Below are positions 43,017 through 51,155 of a stretch of 54,890 bases of DNA, in pieces. A program made the translations under genes and the position numbers. How positions within the stretch are numbered: position 1 is the stretch's first letter; the number at the start of each line of letters is the position of its first letter. The DNA is from Nodosilinea nodulosa PCC 7104 (GTDB lineage Bacteria > Cyanobacteriota > Cyanobacteriia > Phormidesmidales > Phormidesmidaceae), in NCBI RefSeq assembly GCF_000309385.1, contig NZ_JH976537.1, positions 3,620,712 to 3,675,601 on the forward strand. Reading direction: 5' to 3'. The notes beneath the pieces are model-generated. The model did not search any database. It saw only the letters and a list, made by a program, of their open reading frames with translations, and had not been told where the DNA came from.

Positions 43017-44047
43017 GCTCCCCCCAGCAGTGCCTCTATTTCTCCTAGCAGGCGTTCCAGCTGCTTTCTCTTCTGAGATTTCTCCGGCAGATTGAGCCCA
43101 GACCTCAGGCGCTTGGCTATGCCACTTAGCCTTTTTACTAGGGCAGCATCCCCTACCCTTACGCTCAGGCTTGCTTCATCCGGATCCATTGCTACTTCTT
43201 TTATCCGATCACGAATTTCTCGGAATGACAGCTTTCCTTTGAGTGCCTTTTCAAGGAGGGACTTCCGCTTGGAAGCGTCTTTTACCTTAAGCAGCTCCAG
43301 TGCTACGGAGTATGAGAGCCCCCGCTCCAGGTGAGCTTTTTTAATATCCTCGGGTAAGGTCAGCGTTCGTAAATTCTTAGTACGGAAGGTTTGGAGTTCA
43401 ATTCCAAACGACGAAAGTACCGACTCTATTTTCCCCAGTTCCTCGCTCGGAGCGACGTCGCTCCGGCCACGCTTATCGGAGTGGCCCTCTGTTCGGATGA
43501 GGGCAAGCACCCTCTTCTTTGGGATTCCTAACTTCACTTCAATCAGCTTCAGGATCCCTTCGGTCTCTTCGAGTTTGCTTAGGTCTTCTCTCTGGAGGTT
43601 TTCGATGAGAGCAAACTCAAGGGCCTCTTCGTCCGTATACTCATCGACGACACAGCGAACTTCAGTCAGTCCAGCGAGCTTGGCTGCTCGCCATCGCCGT
43701 TCTCCGGCAATGAGTTCCCATAATCCATCTTTCAGAGGGCGGACGTTGATTGCGCCGCGAAACCCCTGCTCCTTGAATGAGGTGGCGAGATTGTTAATGC
43801 CTTCTTCAGAGAAAAACTGGCGAGGCTGAAAAGCACCGGGCTTAATCGTGCCGACAGGAAGCCACCGGGTGTCTCCCTCTGTAGTAGCAGGAGTGGTGCT
43901 GCTCGCTGCTTGCTGCGGTTGGGCCTCATCGTTCGGTTGCTCGCCAGGTGGTATCGTGTGAGCCAGTGAACCAGAAACAAAGGAGGAGAGAATTCCTCTA
44001 CCAGCCAGACTAAACGAACTGGTCTCTGCTTTCTTCTTATTCTTCAT
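43004..44047 (-). CDS. parB: ParB-family partition protein
   Basis: A 347-residue ParB. The N-terminal region is polar. The ParB/Srx CTPase-like domain contains FQPRQFFSEEGINNLATSFKEQGF (about 75-98), GERRWRAAKLAGL and the ENLQREDLSKLEETEGI motif, followed by the helix-turn-helix that recognises the centromere and a C-terminal dimerisation part. It overlaps parA by 4 nt (ATGA), so they are co-translated. A perfect palindrome lies inside the coding region (43448-43465) and the stop overlaps a degenerate copy. Start ATG 44047 is fixed by the overlap. Confidence 0.92.
   Translation of the reverse strand: MKNKKKAETSSFSLAGRGILSSFVSGSLAHTIPPGEQPNDEAQPQQAASSTTPATTEGDTRWLPVGTIKPGAFQPRQFFSEEGINNLATSFKEQGFRGAINVRPLKDGLWELIAGERRWRAAKLAGLTEVRCVVDEYTDEEALEFALIENLQREDLSKLEETEGILKLIEVKLGIPKKRVLALIRTEGHSDKRGRSDVAPSEELGKIESVLSSFGIELQTFRTKNLRTLTLPEDIKKAHLERGLSYSVALELLKVKDASKRKSLLEKALKGKLSFREIRDRIKEVAMDPDEASLSVRVGDAALVKRLSGIAKRLRSGLNLPEKSQKRKQLERLLGEIEALLGGAGAT
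43448..43465. repeat. parS-like palindrome, copy 2, inside parB
   Basis: CGGAGCGACGTCGCTCCG, a perfect 18-bp palindrome, lies within parB, where it encodes the GRSDVAPSEE stretch between ParB and HTH domains. It is identical to copies at 44925 and 46140. Confidence 0.9.
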
Positions 44048-44826
44048 AGGCTTTTCACCAACGCTTTCGCAATCACTTCCAACGGTTCGAGAGCGGGATG
44101 TCGAGGAGCATACTGGGCAAGAGGTAGGTGTTCGGCAGTTGCGTTCGCAAAGTCAGTACGTCGTGGAATAGGAGGAAATACCCTTGCTCCCTTAAAACTT
44201 GGGTTGTCTTGTAGGGAAGCAAACACCTCTTCAATAGTTTGTAGTGCCCGTCTCGATTGAGAAGTTCTTTCGTCATACATGGTCGGAATGGCACCAGTCA
44301 CCTTCAGGCTAGGATTAACCTGTCCCGCAATTTCATGCGTGGTCTGAAGCAGGTTGATGGTTGCCTCAACCGACTTGTATTCAGTCTGAATCGGGATCAA
44401 AAGAAAGTCTGCCGCGACAAGACAGTTAACTGAAAGAAGCCCAAGGGAAGGGGGGCAGTCGATCAAAACAAAATCATAGCGAGACGCTTTTTTCGTGATC
44501 AGGTCAGACAACTTGTATTCACGCCGAAGTTCTGAGGCAAGCTGCAACTCAGCTTGTGCAAGAAAAATGTTTGCAGGAACAAGATCGCACCCGCAAATAT
44601 CTTTCTGTATTGGCAACGGCTCACGTTTAAGCAGGCTGTGATAGATCGTTTTTTCGAGATCAAATGGAGCGATGCCTGTAAACGTTGTAAGTGATGCCTG
44701 AGGATCCATATCAATCAGGAGCACCCGCTTCTTATGCTCAACCGCGAGGTGGTATCCAAGATTCATGGTCAGCGTTGATTTTCCAACCCCACCAGACATG
44801 TTGAAGAGGGCAATTATATGCGGCAT
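44044..44826 (-). CDS. parA: ParA-family partition ATPase with a variant Walker A
   Basis: A 260-residue ParA/Soj-type ATPase that moves plasmids or chromosome origins on the nucleoid. The deviant Walker A reads NMSGGVGKST (about 9-18): the usual signature Lys before GG is Ser. Walker A' follows as LLIDMDPQASLTTF, Walker B as DFVLIDCPPSLGLLSVN, with IPIQTEYKSVEATINLL. Start chosen at ATG 44826 (MPHIIALF), which follows an AGGG; a GTG at 44847 would add 7 residues. A palindrome copy (44925-44942) lies about 100 nt upstream. Confidence 0.92.
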   Translation of the reverse strand: MPHIIALFNMSGGVGKSTLTMNLGYHLAVEHKKRVLLIDMDPQASLTTFTGIAPFDLEKTIYHSLLKREPLPIQKDICGCDLVPANIFLAQAELQLASELRREYKLSDLITKKASRYDFVLIDCPPSLGLLSVNCLVAADFLLIPIQTEYKSVEATINLLQTTHEIAGQVNPSLKVTGAIPTMYDERTSQSRRALQTIEEVFASLQDNPSFKGARVFPPIPRRTDFANATAEHLPLAQYAPRHPALEPLEVIAKALVKSL

Positions 44827-44924
44827 TGAGGCCCTATTGCTTGGCACATAGTCTCGTCGAGTTGAGAGGTTGAAAAATCCACTGGAGCAAAGAGATCACT
44901 CTTCATCAAGTTCTTTGTTGCGTT

Positions 44925-44942
44925 CGGAGCGACGTCGCTCCG
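44925..44942. repeat. parS-like palindrome, copy 3, upstream of parA
   Basis: CGGAGCGACGTCGCTCCG, identical to copies 2 and 4. It lies in the promoter region between the divergent parA and rep genes, where a ParB-binding centromere or operator would be expected. Confidence 0.9.
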
Positions 44943-45084
44943 AAGAGTATGTTGCTGACAAACTATAGTGGTTCTCTATTGGATCACCAATAGGGATAAC
45001 CATAGCTTTGAAGATTTCGCTATCTTAGTCACATTGATAAAATAGCTTGAGGATTAAAGAAAAGTGAGCTACAGGACGGGGTCT

Positions 45085-46134
45085 ATGGCACTACGCAAAC
45101 CCCCTCCGCAAGATGGCCAGCTAGAGCTTTTCTCGGCGGTTTTTACCGACATTGTGACCCGAGATATTCAGGACGCAATGGAGGTTCCATTTCTTAGTCT
45201 CTCTAAAAAGCCTCGGGTAGCTCCCATTATTTACAGTGGAAAGGGAATTGAGATCACCGTCACTGGTGGAGCACCGTACGGTATCGCAAACATTTGGGAT
45301 TGGGATCTCATTATGTGGCTTTTGTCTCAAGTCAGAGAAGCGATTGATAAAGGGCAAGCAGTCTCACGGCAGGTCAGATTTCACCGCCACGCTTTTCTTA
45401 AAAGTGCCAGGCGAGACGCTGGAGGAATACAGTACAAGCGGTTAGAAGATACAATTGCTCGCCTCAAGAACACTAATGTAGTTACGACCATTCGATCATC
45501 TGAACGGCAGACCGTCATGTTTAGTTGGCTTGAGTATGTTCATATTGATCGAGACGATCACGGTCGGCTCAGAGATGTGACCGTAGTGCTTCCCGAGTGG
45601 CTCTTTGAGGCAGTACGCGACCGCTCTCTTATTCTTTCACTCCACCCTGATTATTTCCTTCTCACCGGGGGCATTGAGCGCTGGCTATACCGCTTTATCC
45701 GCAAGCAAGCAGGAAATAGTGCTCAAGGATGGAAGTGGCGGCTCGAAACGCTCTATGAACGCTCAGGGAGTTCTCAACGCCCATCCGATTTTGCAACAGC
45801 CATTCGAGATATTGCTAAGCACGGGAAGCTTCTTGATTACGAACTGCAAATTCAAAAGACGAATTCTCAAGAGCTTCTTTTTGCTCGGAAGGAAGGGACT
45901 TCTGCGAAGGCTATTCCTGAGACCATACCTTTACCTCAAGCACAGTTTCTTTGCTTGAAGACAACCACGTATGAGAAAGCAAAAAAGATTGCCCCAGGGT
46001 ATGACATCTACTCGCTTGAAGATGACTGGCGACAGATGACTAAGAAAAACGACATTGTGCTTAAAGACCCTGACGCGGCATTTCTCGCATGGTGTAGGAA
46101 AGTGGCACAGAAGCCTGTTCGGGTGGCTCGGTAA
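45085..46134 (+). CDS. Replication initiator protein A (RPA family)
   Basis: About 349 residues of the RPA replication-initiator family (PF10134 type), best known from alphaproteobacterial plasmids. The segments are QDGQLELFSAVFTDIVTRDIQDAMEVPFLSLSKKPR, APYGIANIWDWDLIMWLLSQVREAIDKGQAVSRQVRFHRHAFLKSARRDAGGIQYKRLEDTIARL (winged helix), DRDDHGRLRDVTVVLPEWLFEAVRDRSLILSLHPDYFLLTGGIERWLYRFIRKQAG (second winged helix). The ATG at 45085 follows GGACGGGG; a GTG at 45064 is an alternative. Directly downstream lie a palindrome copy and the iteron origin, so this is the initiator that binds the iterons. Confidence 0.9.
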   Translation: MALRKPPPQDGQLELFSAVFTDIVTRDIQDAMEVPFLSLSKKPRVAPIIYSGKGIEITVTGGAPYGIANIWDWDLIMWLLSQVREAIDKGQAVSRQVRFHRHAFLKSARRDAGGIQYKRLEDTIARLKNTNVVTTIRSSERQTVMFSWLEYVHIDRDDHGRLRDVTVVLPEWLFEAVRDRSLILSLHPDYFLLTGGIERWLYRFIRKQAGNSAQGWKWRLETLYERSGSSQRPSDFATAIRDIAKHGKLLDYELQIQKTNSQELLFARKEGTSAKAIPETIPLPQAQFLCLKTTTYEKAKKIAPGYDIYSLEDDWRQMTKKNDIVLKDPDAAFLAWCRKVAQKPVRVAR

Positions 46135-46139
46135 CGGCT

Positions 46140-46157
46140 CGGAGCGACGTCGCTCCG
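46140..46157. repeat. parS-like palindrome, copy 4, just after the rep stop
   Basis: CGGAGCGACGTCGCTCCG with two more symmetric bases each side, 6 nt after the rep stop. It separates rep from the iteron region and could be a centromere half or a regulatory site. Confidence 0.9.
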
Positions 46158-46203
46158 AGTATCATCATGAACAAAAACAAACTTTATTCTTTGGAGTAAT
46201 ATA

Positions 46204-47017
46204 CGGTCTATCACCCGCAACTTACTTCTTTGTAGCCAGGAAAATGAGCAGTGCTAAAAACACAGCATAACCATGTTCTGCGCAGCCCTTTCTGCGTTGA
46301 TGCCTGTGGATAACCTCAGATCACGACACGGTCTATTACCCGCATTCAATACGGTCTATTACCCGCAAGAACACGGTCTATTACCCGTACAGATACGGTC
46401 TATTACCGGAAAAAAGCGGTGTATTCGATCATAAAATCAATGGGTTGCTGACCCTTAAACTCTCTTAAACATATTAAACTATCTTCTTAAACGGGCTAGG
46501 CCCCTGTGGATAACTTTGAAGGAGACGGCCCTCAGGTAAGTAAGATTTTTTTATTTTTTGGAAGATAGGGGAAAAAGACAACCTGAATGAGGAAAAGCCC
46601 TGAGCATAAGAAATTTGGAATGGGGAATTCAACGTATCTCTTTGTTACGCTTCAGGGTTATCAAATCCTTTGCTTTCAGAAACGCCAGAATGCCTCTTAA
46701 GGCGCTCTAGAAGAGAGTTGTTAGGGTGAGGGCAGGGGTGAGCGCGAATCGCAAGCCACAGCGCCTCTGAGCGCCTCTCTAAACATTGGTCTTGTTTAAA
46801 GAAAACACGGTCTATTACCCGCACATTACTCCCTAGGTATTCCGTTGTAAGGGTCTAAGCTTCTCCTGATGTTCCTCAACATAACTAATCACCAGTACAA
46901 AGAAGCGCTGGAGGAATGAAATTAACGTCATTTTGGCATTAAAGAGACGCTAAAATGATGTTTTTATATCTCAATTGACCTAATGCTGTCGCTAGAAGGC
47001 ACGGTCTATTACCCGCA
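46204..47017. other. Iteron-type replication origin with DnaA boxes and AT-rich segments
   Basis: The iteron CGGTCTATTACCCGCA occurs at 46329-46344 and 46352-46367, with variants at 46374-46389 and 46396-46410 (last base truncated), giving four tandem copies with 22-23 bp spacing. Further copies lie at 46204-46219 (one base different), 46808-46823 and 47002-47017. DnaA boxes TGTGGATAA are at 46305-46313 and 46505-46513, flanking the tandem cluster. AT-rich segments at about 46541-46560 and 47140-47200 could be unwinding regions. The cluster is directly downstream of rep and is a typical oriV. An imperfect inverted repeat (46928-46958) is also present. Confidence 0.88.
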
Positions 47018-47262
47018 AAAGTGAACTTTCTACCAAGGATGGAAAGCTTCTATGAGCTGCCTAATTCGAGACTGTTCCACACCTAAATAATGTCTTAAAG
47101 TGAAAGCGGCTTTAGGCAACAAGGAACTTCACAAGAAGCTGATAAAATAAAAAAAATTTATAAAACGTTGGTTTGAAATTTGATTTTTTTTACTTGCTAG
47201 CTTGTGGAACACTCACTTATTTTGACGCAAAATTATTTTGTCTGTGCAGGGTTGTTTCTTAG

Positions 47263-48015
47263 ATGCAAGAAGGAGTTCAATACGCTGTTTTAACACTCAG
47301 ACAGCGAGGGCTTTCCACCCCTGAGATCTGTCAGCAACTAGCCCTTGATAGCGATTCGGTCATAGAAATCCTGCTTCAGGGACCGGTTGTCCCCAAACCG
47401 GTCACGGTTACATCGCTCAAGCAACCGGTTGGTCGACCGCAGAAACTTAAAGAGCGTGATCTACTTGCGAGCATCACAGAGGCAATAGTCGGCAGGAGAA
47501 AAGAGCCTGACTACCTTTGGACATTCCCCGACCTGCTTCAGATTGTACGGCGTACCCTTCAGATAGATATCTCTCAAGACACGCTCCGTCGATATCTCAC
47601 CAGCTTAGGTTTTACGTTTGACCACCAACTCAAGCAGGTCGTTGGTTCTTTAGTGTCTCCTTACGAGATAGCCGCGTTCTCAAAAGGAGCAATGCTCTAT
47701 GTTGTGAGCCACCAGCTTCACCAGCTAGGCGAAGATGTGTCGAGTCGCCAGACGGCAACGCTTATTACTGGGGTCACTGCGTTTAATCGTATTGCTGTGA
47801 TGGCGAGGCCTCAAAGCCGACTGTCACCAGGCATGTTGGCCGCGTACTTACGCGGCGGGTTATTAGCCCTCCATCCCGACCGCAACATTGCCGTAATTTT
47901 AAGCGGTCAGGGAGTGTACCGAAGTGTCATGCACGATCGCTCCCTCCTTCAAGAGCCACGTCTTAAGCTCTATCTGGCCAAAAAGGAGCCAGGCTCAAGC
48001 GTTCCTGAGGTCTAG
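47263..48015 (+). CDS. Degenerate IS630-transposase-like protein of unknown function
   Basis: A 250-residue protein laid out like an IS630/Tc1 transposase: an N-terminal HTH (QYAVLTLRQRGLSTPEICQQLALDSDSVIEILL), a GRPQKL hinge, a winged helix (LWTFPDLLQIVRRTLQIDISQDTLRRYLTSLGFTF) and a C-terminal half whose strands (ATLITGVTAFNRIAVMARPQSRLSPGMLAAYLRGGLLALHPDRNIAVILSGQGVYRS) resemble the DDE core. The catalytic Asp expected in VLDN is replaced (ILSG), and neither terminal inverted repeats nor target duplications are seen. It may be a domesticated DNA-binding protein of the plasmid. The alignment is by eye and needs confirmation. Confidence 0.65.
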   Translation: MQEGVQYAVLTLRQRGLSTPEICQQLALDSDSVIEILLQGPVVPKPVTVTSLKQPVGRPQKLKERDLLASITEAIVGRRKEPDYLWTFPDLLQIVRRTLQIDISQDTLRRYLTSLGFTFDHQLKQVVGSLVSPYEIAAFSKGAMLYVVSHQLHQLGEDVSSRQTATLITGVTAFNRIAVMARPQSRLSPGMLAAYLRGGLLALHPDRNIAVILSGQGVYRSVMHDRSLLQEPRLKLYLAKKEPGSSVPEV

Positions 48016-48115
48016 CCTTAAAAATAGCTAGGAGAAGGGGCCAAAGTTTGATAGTAAGCGTTCTTAGAGCAAGGTTTGTGGCTATTTCATTTACACGAAT
48101 CCTTCACCTATCTAT

Positions 48116-49081
48116 ATGCCAGAACCGTTGGCACCAGAAGAAGAGGGTCACGATCAGGCTGAAGAGGAATGGTGCCAGCTCACTTTCTTTGGTGAAGAAG
48201 AAAGTTTTTCATCTGAGGGGCCTACTCGTTACGCTGCAACAGAACTGTCAGGGCCACGCGAGCACTCCCTTCGTATCCAGGACATGTACGAGGAGGATCG
48301 CCCTCGGCAACGGCTCGCAGCTTATGGCCCTAAGGCACTTTCAACCGCCGAACTCCTCTCCATTTTGCTCGGCACAGGGCACCACAGCACTGGGCTTTCA
48401 GCAGTTGACTTAGCGCATTCGATTTTAGGGGAGTTAAGCCAGGCAGGTGAGGACGCCCTAAGGAGGCTTCAGCATCTCTCGATGGAAGAGCTTCTGGCCA
48501 TGCGAGGAGTTGGGCCAGCGAAGGCGGCAATAGTGATTGCGGCAATTGAATTAGGAAAGCGAGCTTTCATCCAGCCCACTCAGGTGCGAACCCGTGTTGA
48601 TGATCCGAACGTTGCTGCGTCCCTGCTTTCCCACGATCTGATGTGGGAAACAGAAGAGCGGTTTGCTGTACTCATGCTCAACGTCAGGCATCACTTTCTG
48701 GCCAAGCGCGTTCTTACCATCGGTTCTCAAACAGAGACCCTTGCTCACCCACGAGATATTTTCGGGGAAGCACTCCGACATCGAGCTGTTCGAATCATTG
48801 TGGCCCACAACCATCCTTCAGGTGCTCTCGAACCGAGCCCTGACGACTTAGCTCTTACCAAACAGCTGCTTCAGTGCGGCAAGATTTTATGTGTCCCGGT
48901 GCTCGACCACCTTATCTTGGGAGATGGCAGGTTCCAGAGCCTGCGGCAAACCACTTCGCTTTGGCAGGAGTATCCGCAGGAGAATACCGGAGAGGACCAC
49001 TCATCCATTCACGAGCCCTGGGGAAGTTTGCTTGATGAAGGAATGGGCATCCCACCTAGTTCCATGGTTGATGACGATTAG
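48116..49081 (+). CDS. radC: RadC-family JAMM protein
   Basis: A 321-residue RadC. The N-terminal ~60 residues are variable and acidic. A helix-hairpin-helix-like region (LSTAELLSILLGTG, MEELLAMRGVGPAKAAIVIAAIELG) precedes the MPN/JAMM domain with HNHPSGALEPSPDD (His231, His233, Asp244) and the following LKQLLQCGKILCVPVLDHLILGDGRFQSL. RadC proteins are metal-binding and common on mobile elements; their role is unsettled. The 3' end overlaps an antisense gene by 81 nt. Confidence 0.92.
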   Translation: MPEPLAPEEEGHDQAEEEWCQLTFFGEEESFSSEGPTRYAATELSGPREHSLRIQDMYEEDRPRQRLAAYGPKALSTAELLSILLGTGHHSTGLSAVDLAHSILGELSQAGEDALRRLQHLSMEELLAMRGVGPAKAAIVIAAIELGKRAFIQPTQVRTRVDDPNVAASLLSHDLMWETEERFAVLMLNVRHHFLAKRVLTIGSQTETLAHPRDIFGEALRHRAVRIIVAHNHPSGALEPSPDDLALTKQLLQCGKILCVPVLDHLILGDGRFQSLRQTTSLWQEYPQENTGEDHSSIHEPWGSLLDEGMGIPPSSMVDDD

Positions 49082-49627
49082 AGGGAGGCCTGCTACCCGT
49101 CGCCGCTGGTTTACCGTCTTCACCAGATCCCGAAGTTGCCCAGTGACGCCTGGGAAGCGATAGAAGGGGAGAGCATTGATCCTAGTTTCCACTATGGTGC
49201 GATCGCCCAAGGCGTTTAGGTGAATGCGCTTTGAGACAGCGAGCCATACTTGCTGTCTTACCTGAACAACGACCACTCCTGATCCGTCTACCCCAATCGC
49301 ATAGGCTCCGATGTGGAGCGGCGCATTTCTGGCATCGTAGCTGCGGAGCTTACCAAACTGCTCATGAGTTCCCTCAGTAGCAAGCAGTACAAAGGTGTGC
49401 TCCCACCGCACATACTGCACCACGGCCAATCCGCGTCGCCGTTGCCTCATCCGGGTGGTTCGGCAGGCAGTGACGCCGTAGGCTTCGCTGAGCTTGGCAT
49501 CGAGCGTTTGTGGATCGCGCTCCGGTGGAATAAAACGAAGTGCCCACCGGTAATAGCCGTAGCGCATGTAATCGATCGCTATCCGCCGTAGGAAGAAGCC
49601 GAGGGTTGGCACCGCCTGTTTCATCAT
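49001..49627 (-). CDS. Uncharacterised plasmid protein overlapping radC antisense
   Basis: About 208 residues: RIAIDYMRYGYYRWALRFIPPERDPQTLDAKLSEAYGVTACRTTRMRQRRRGLAVVQYVRWEHTFVLLATEGTHEQFGKLRSYDARNAPLHIGAYAIGVDGSGVVVVQVRQQVWLAVSKRI. The pattern GYYRWALRFIPPERDP..DAKL...Y....RTTRMRQRRRGLA..QYVRW...FVLLATEG.HEQF resembles an uncharacterised family I have seen on mobile elements and plasmids; no name can be given with confidence. A GGAGG lies upstream of ATG 49627. It overlaps radC tail to tail by 81 nt. Confidence 0.6.
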   Translation of the reverse strand: MMKQAVPTLGFFLRRIAIDYMRYGYYRWALRFIPPERDPQTLDAKLSEAYGVTACRTTRMRQRRRGLAVVQYVRWEHTFVLLATEGTHEQFGKLRSYDARNAPLHIGAYAIGVDGSGVVVVQVRQQVWLAVSKRIHLNALGDRTIVETRINALPFYRFPGVTGQLRDLVKTVNQRRRVAGLPLIVINHGTRWDAHSFIKQTSPGLVNG

Positions 49628-49705
49628 CACTTCAAAGCCTCCACAAAGTGAGAACTCTTGGTTAGGAAGGAACGGACTGATTAAGGGCTCAGTCCGCAAA
49701 GCCAA

Positions 49706-51113
49706 AACCCTTTGTGTGTGAATCCTTCTAGCAGCGCTACCGTTTGTTTTTTCTTAAACCTTTCCGCTTGTTTCCAAACGACGTCGACGTTTGAAACCTT
49801 TTGGCCAGCCCTCCACGAGCGCACGACGGATGTGATCATCAACATCGGCATTGCTCAAAAGTGGAGAACTGCGCAGGCAAACCGCCGCGCACCCACCTTC
49901 CATAAGCTGTAACAGTTGCTTTAAAAGCAGGTACTTCGTTCGTTCATTAGCGCATCGACAAAACCATCGTTTACAAGTCAATTACGAAGCTGCATGAAGT
50001 ATTAGCTAGCCGCTGAGCTGTATTTCAGGCCCACCGGCTAGCCCACAAAAGAAGTTCATCATGTAGAGAGGTAAAACCTCCTCAGAGCTTTCGTAGTCAC
50101 ACGTGTCACTTGATCGCAGTCACCAACTCGATCAGTTAATTGCGACACCATGAATGCCCTTGGGACTGCCTTGCCCCGCGTGCACCTTGGTCCTTAAAGG
50201 CCAAGCACCTACTTACTCCACACTCCCGGTCTGGTCAGTTTGAATCACCTGAGTGACAATTTGCCCAGGCACCGAATGAGCCACCATCCGGCCTGCCAGA
50301 CCTTCCCCGATTAGCACAAAAGATTGCTTGAAGAGTCACGTTGGTAGTGGATTGCTATCCACAGGGCTACTACACGGGCGAATTGAATCCGCTCCCATTT
50401 CAGGTTTCCTCGTGCGGAAGGCAGAAGTGACCACGAATTACCATGTAGCGCCTTTTCCACGGTTCGGCATCGTCTCTCTCCAAACTTACCGGCAATGGTT
50501 TTCACCACTTTCACAGTTGAGCTATTCGCCGTCGTTTTTTCAAACGAACGTCGGAGGTGTCTTCCTCCGATTGGCGTCATCGCTGAAGCGCCAAACTCCC
50601 TGCGCCGGATAGGGTTGCCCACCATGTGCCGCTATTAAAACAGCCTTTAGGCCAAGCCCCCCTATGGGGATTAGTTGTTGTTTCCAAAACATCACCCACT
50701 TTCTTTTGTACGGCCTCACCTTTTTGTTTGATGAGGTCTGTCTCGGTCGCCCTACTTCCTTTGAAACCTGTATACACGGCATGGGATAGAACAATTGGAT
50801 TGCCCCGTTTTTTTGGCAAACGGTATTACTCAACTGAGCCTCCCTCGAACTGGACAAGCTAGTCTCCCAGCATCCAGCTCCAAGAGTTTCGACAACGGTA
50901 CAGGTGGCTACCTGTCTTCTTTTATTTAAGGGGTGGTTAATCCCTTGAACCGAAGTGTTGCCGCTACCCTCTACATGACGTGCACTTCTTAACTATGTTT
51001 AGCGAAAAAGTGCAGCTTTGATTGTCGAAATAATTAAATTATCGAGGGGGCGCAATAACTTTTTTTTGAAACAATGGTTGAAAGTGTACTTCACAACGAA
51101 TGCGCCATAGGCA
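49706..51113. other. Region with only short, unrecognised frames; possible gene decay
   Basis: About 1.4 kb without a long gene. Candidates on the minus strand are a TTG-start frame at 49754-49981 (75 residues, Cys-rich N terminus), the end of a frame at 50213-50336 reading VLIGEGLAGRMVAHSVPGQIVTQV, one at 50311-50625 (MTPIGGRHLRRSFEKT within it) and a TTG-start frame at 50577-50819 (PKKRGNPIVLSHAVYTGFKG). They are in adjoining or overlapping frames and look like pieces of a decayed small-gene cluster, but I cannot assign them. A hairpin ACAGGTGGCTACCTGT at 50900-50915 is followed by CTTCTTTTATTT. Confidence 0.4.
50900..50927 (+). terminator. Possible terminator hairpin
   Basis: ACAGGT and ACCTGT form a 6-bp stem with loop GGCT, followed by a T-rich tract (CTTCTTTTATTT). 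It reads on the plus strand, where no gene is called upstream, so its use is unclear. Confidence 0.4.
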
Positions 51114-51148
51114 CAAAAAAAGCCGCCCTTTGTGAAAAAGGCGGCTTT
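51114..51148 (-). terminator. Terminator after the DUF6876-like gene
   Basis: AAAGCCGCC at about 51118-51126 pairs with GGCGGCTTT at 51140-51148; on the minus strand the hairpin is followed by a run of seven Ts. It lies just beyond the stop of the gene at 51156. Confidence 0.8.
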
Positions 51149-51155
51149 GGGGTGA

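Noticed and set aside
46320..46411. CRISPR array
   Set aside because: The repeats (16 bp, 6-7 nt apart) are too short and spacers too small; position and DnaA boxes fit an iteron origin.
49770..49800. Fifth parS-like palindrome (AAACGACGTCGACGTTT region)
   Set aside because: It shares only the ACGTCG core and a different, bulged dyad with the 18-bp palindromes, so it is not counted as a copy.
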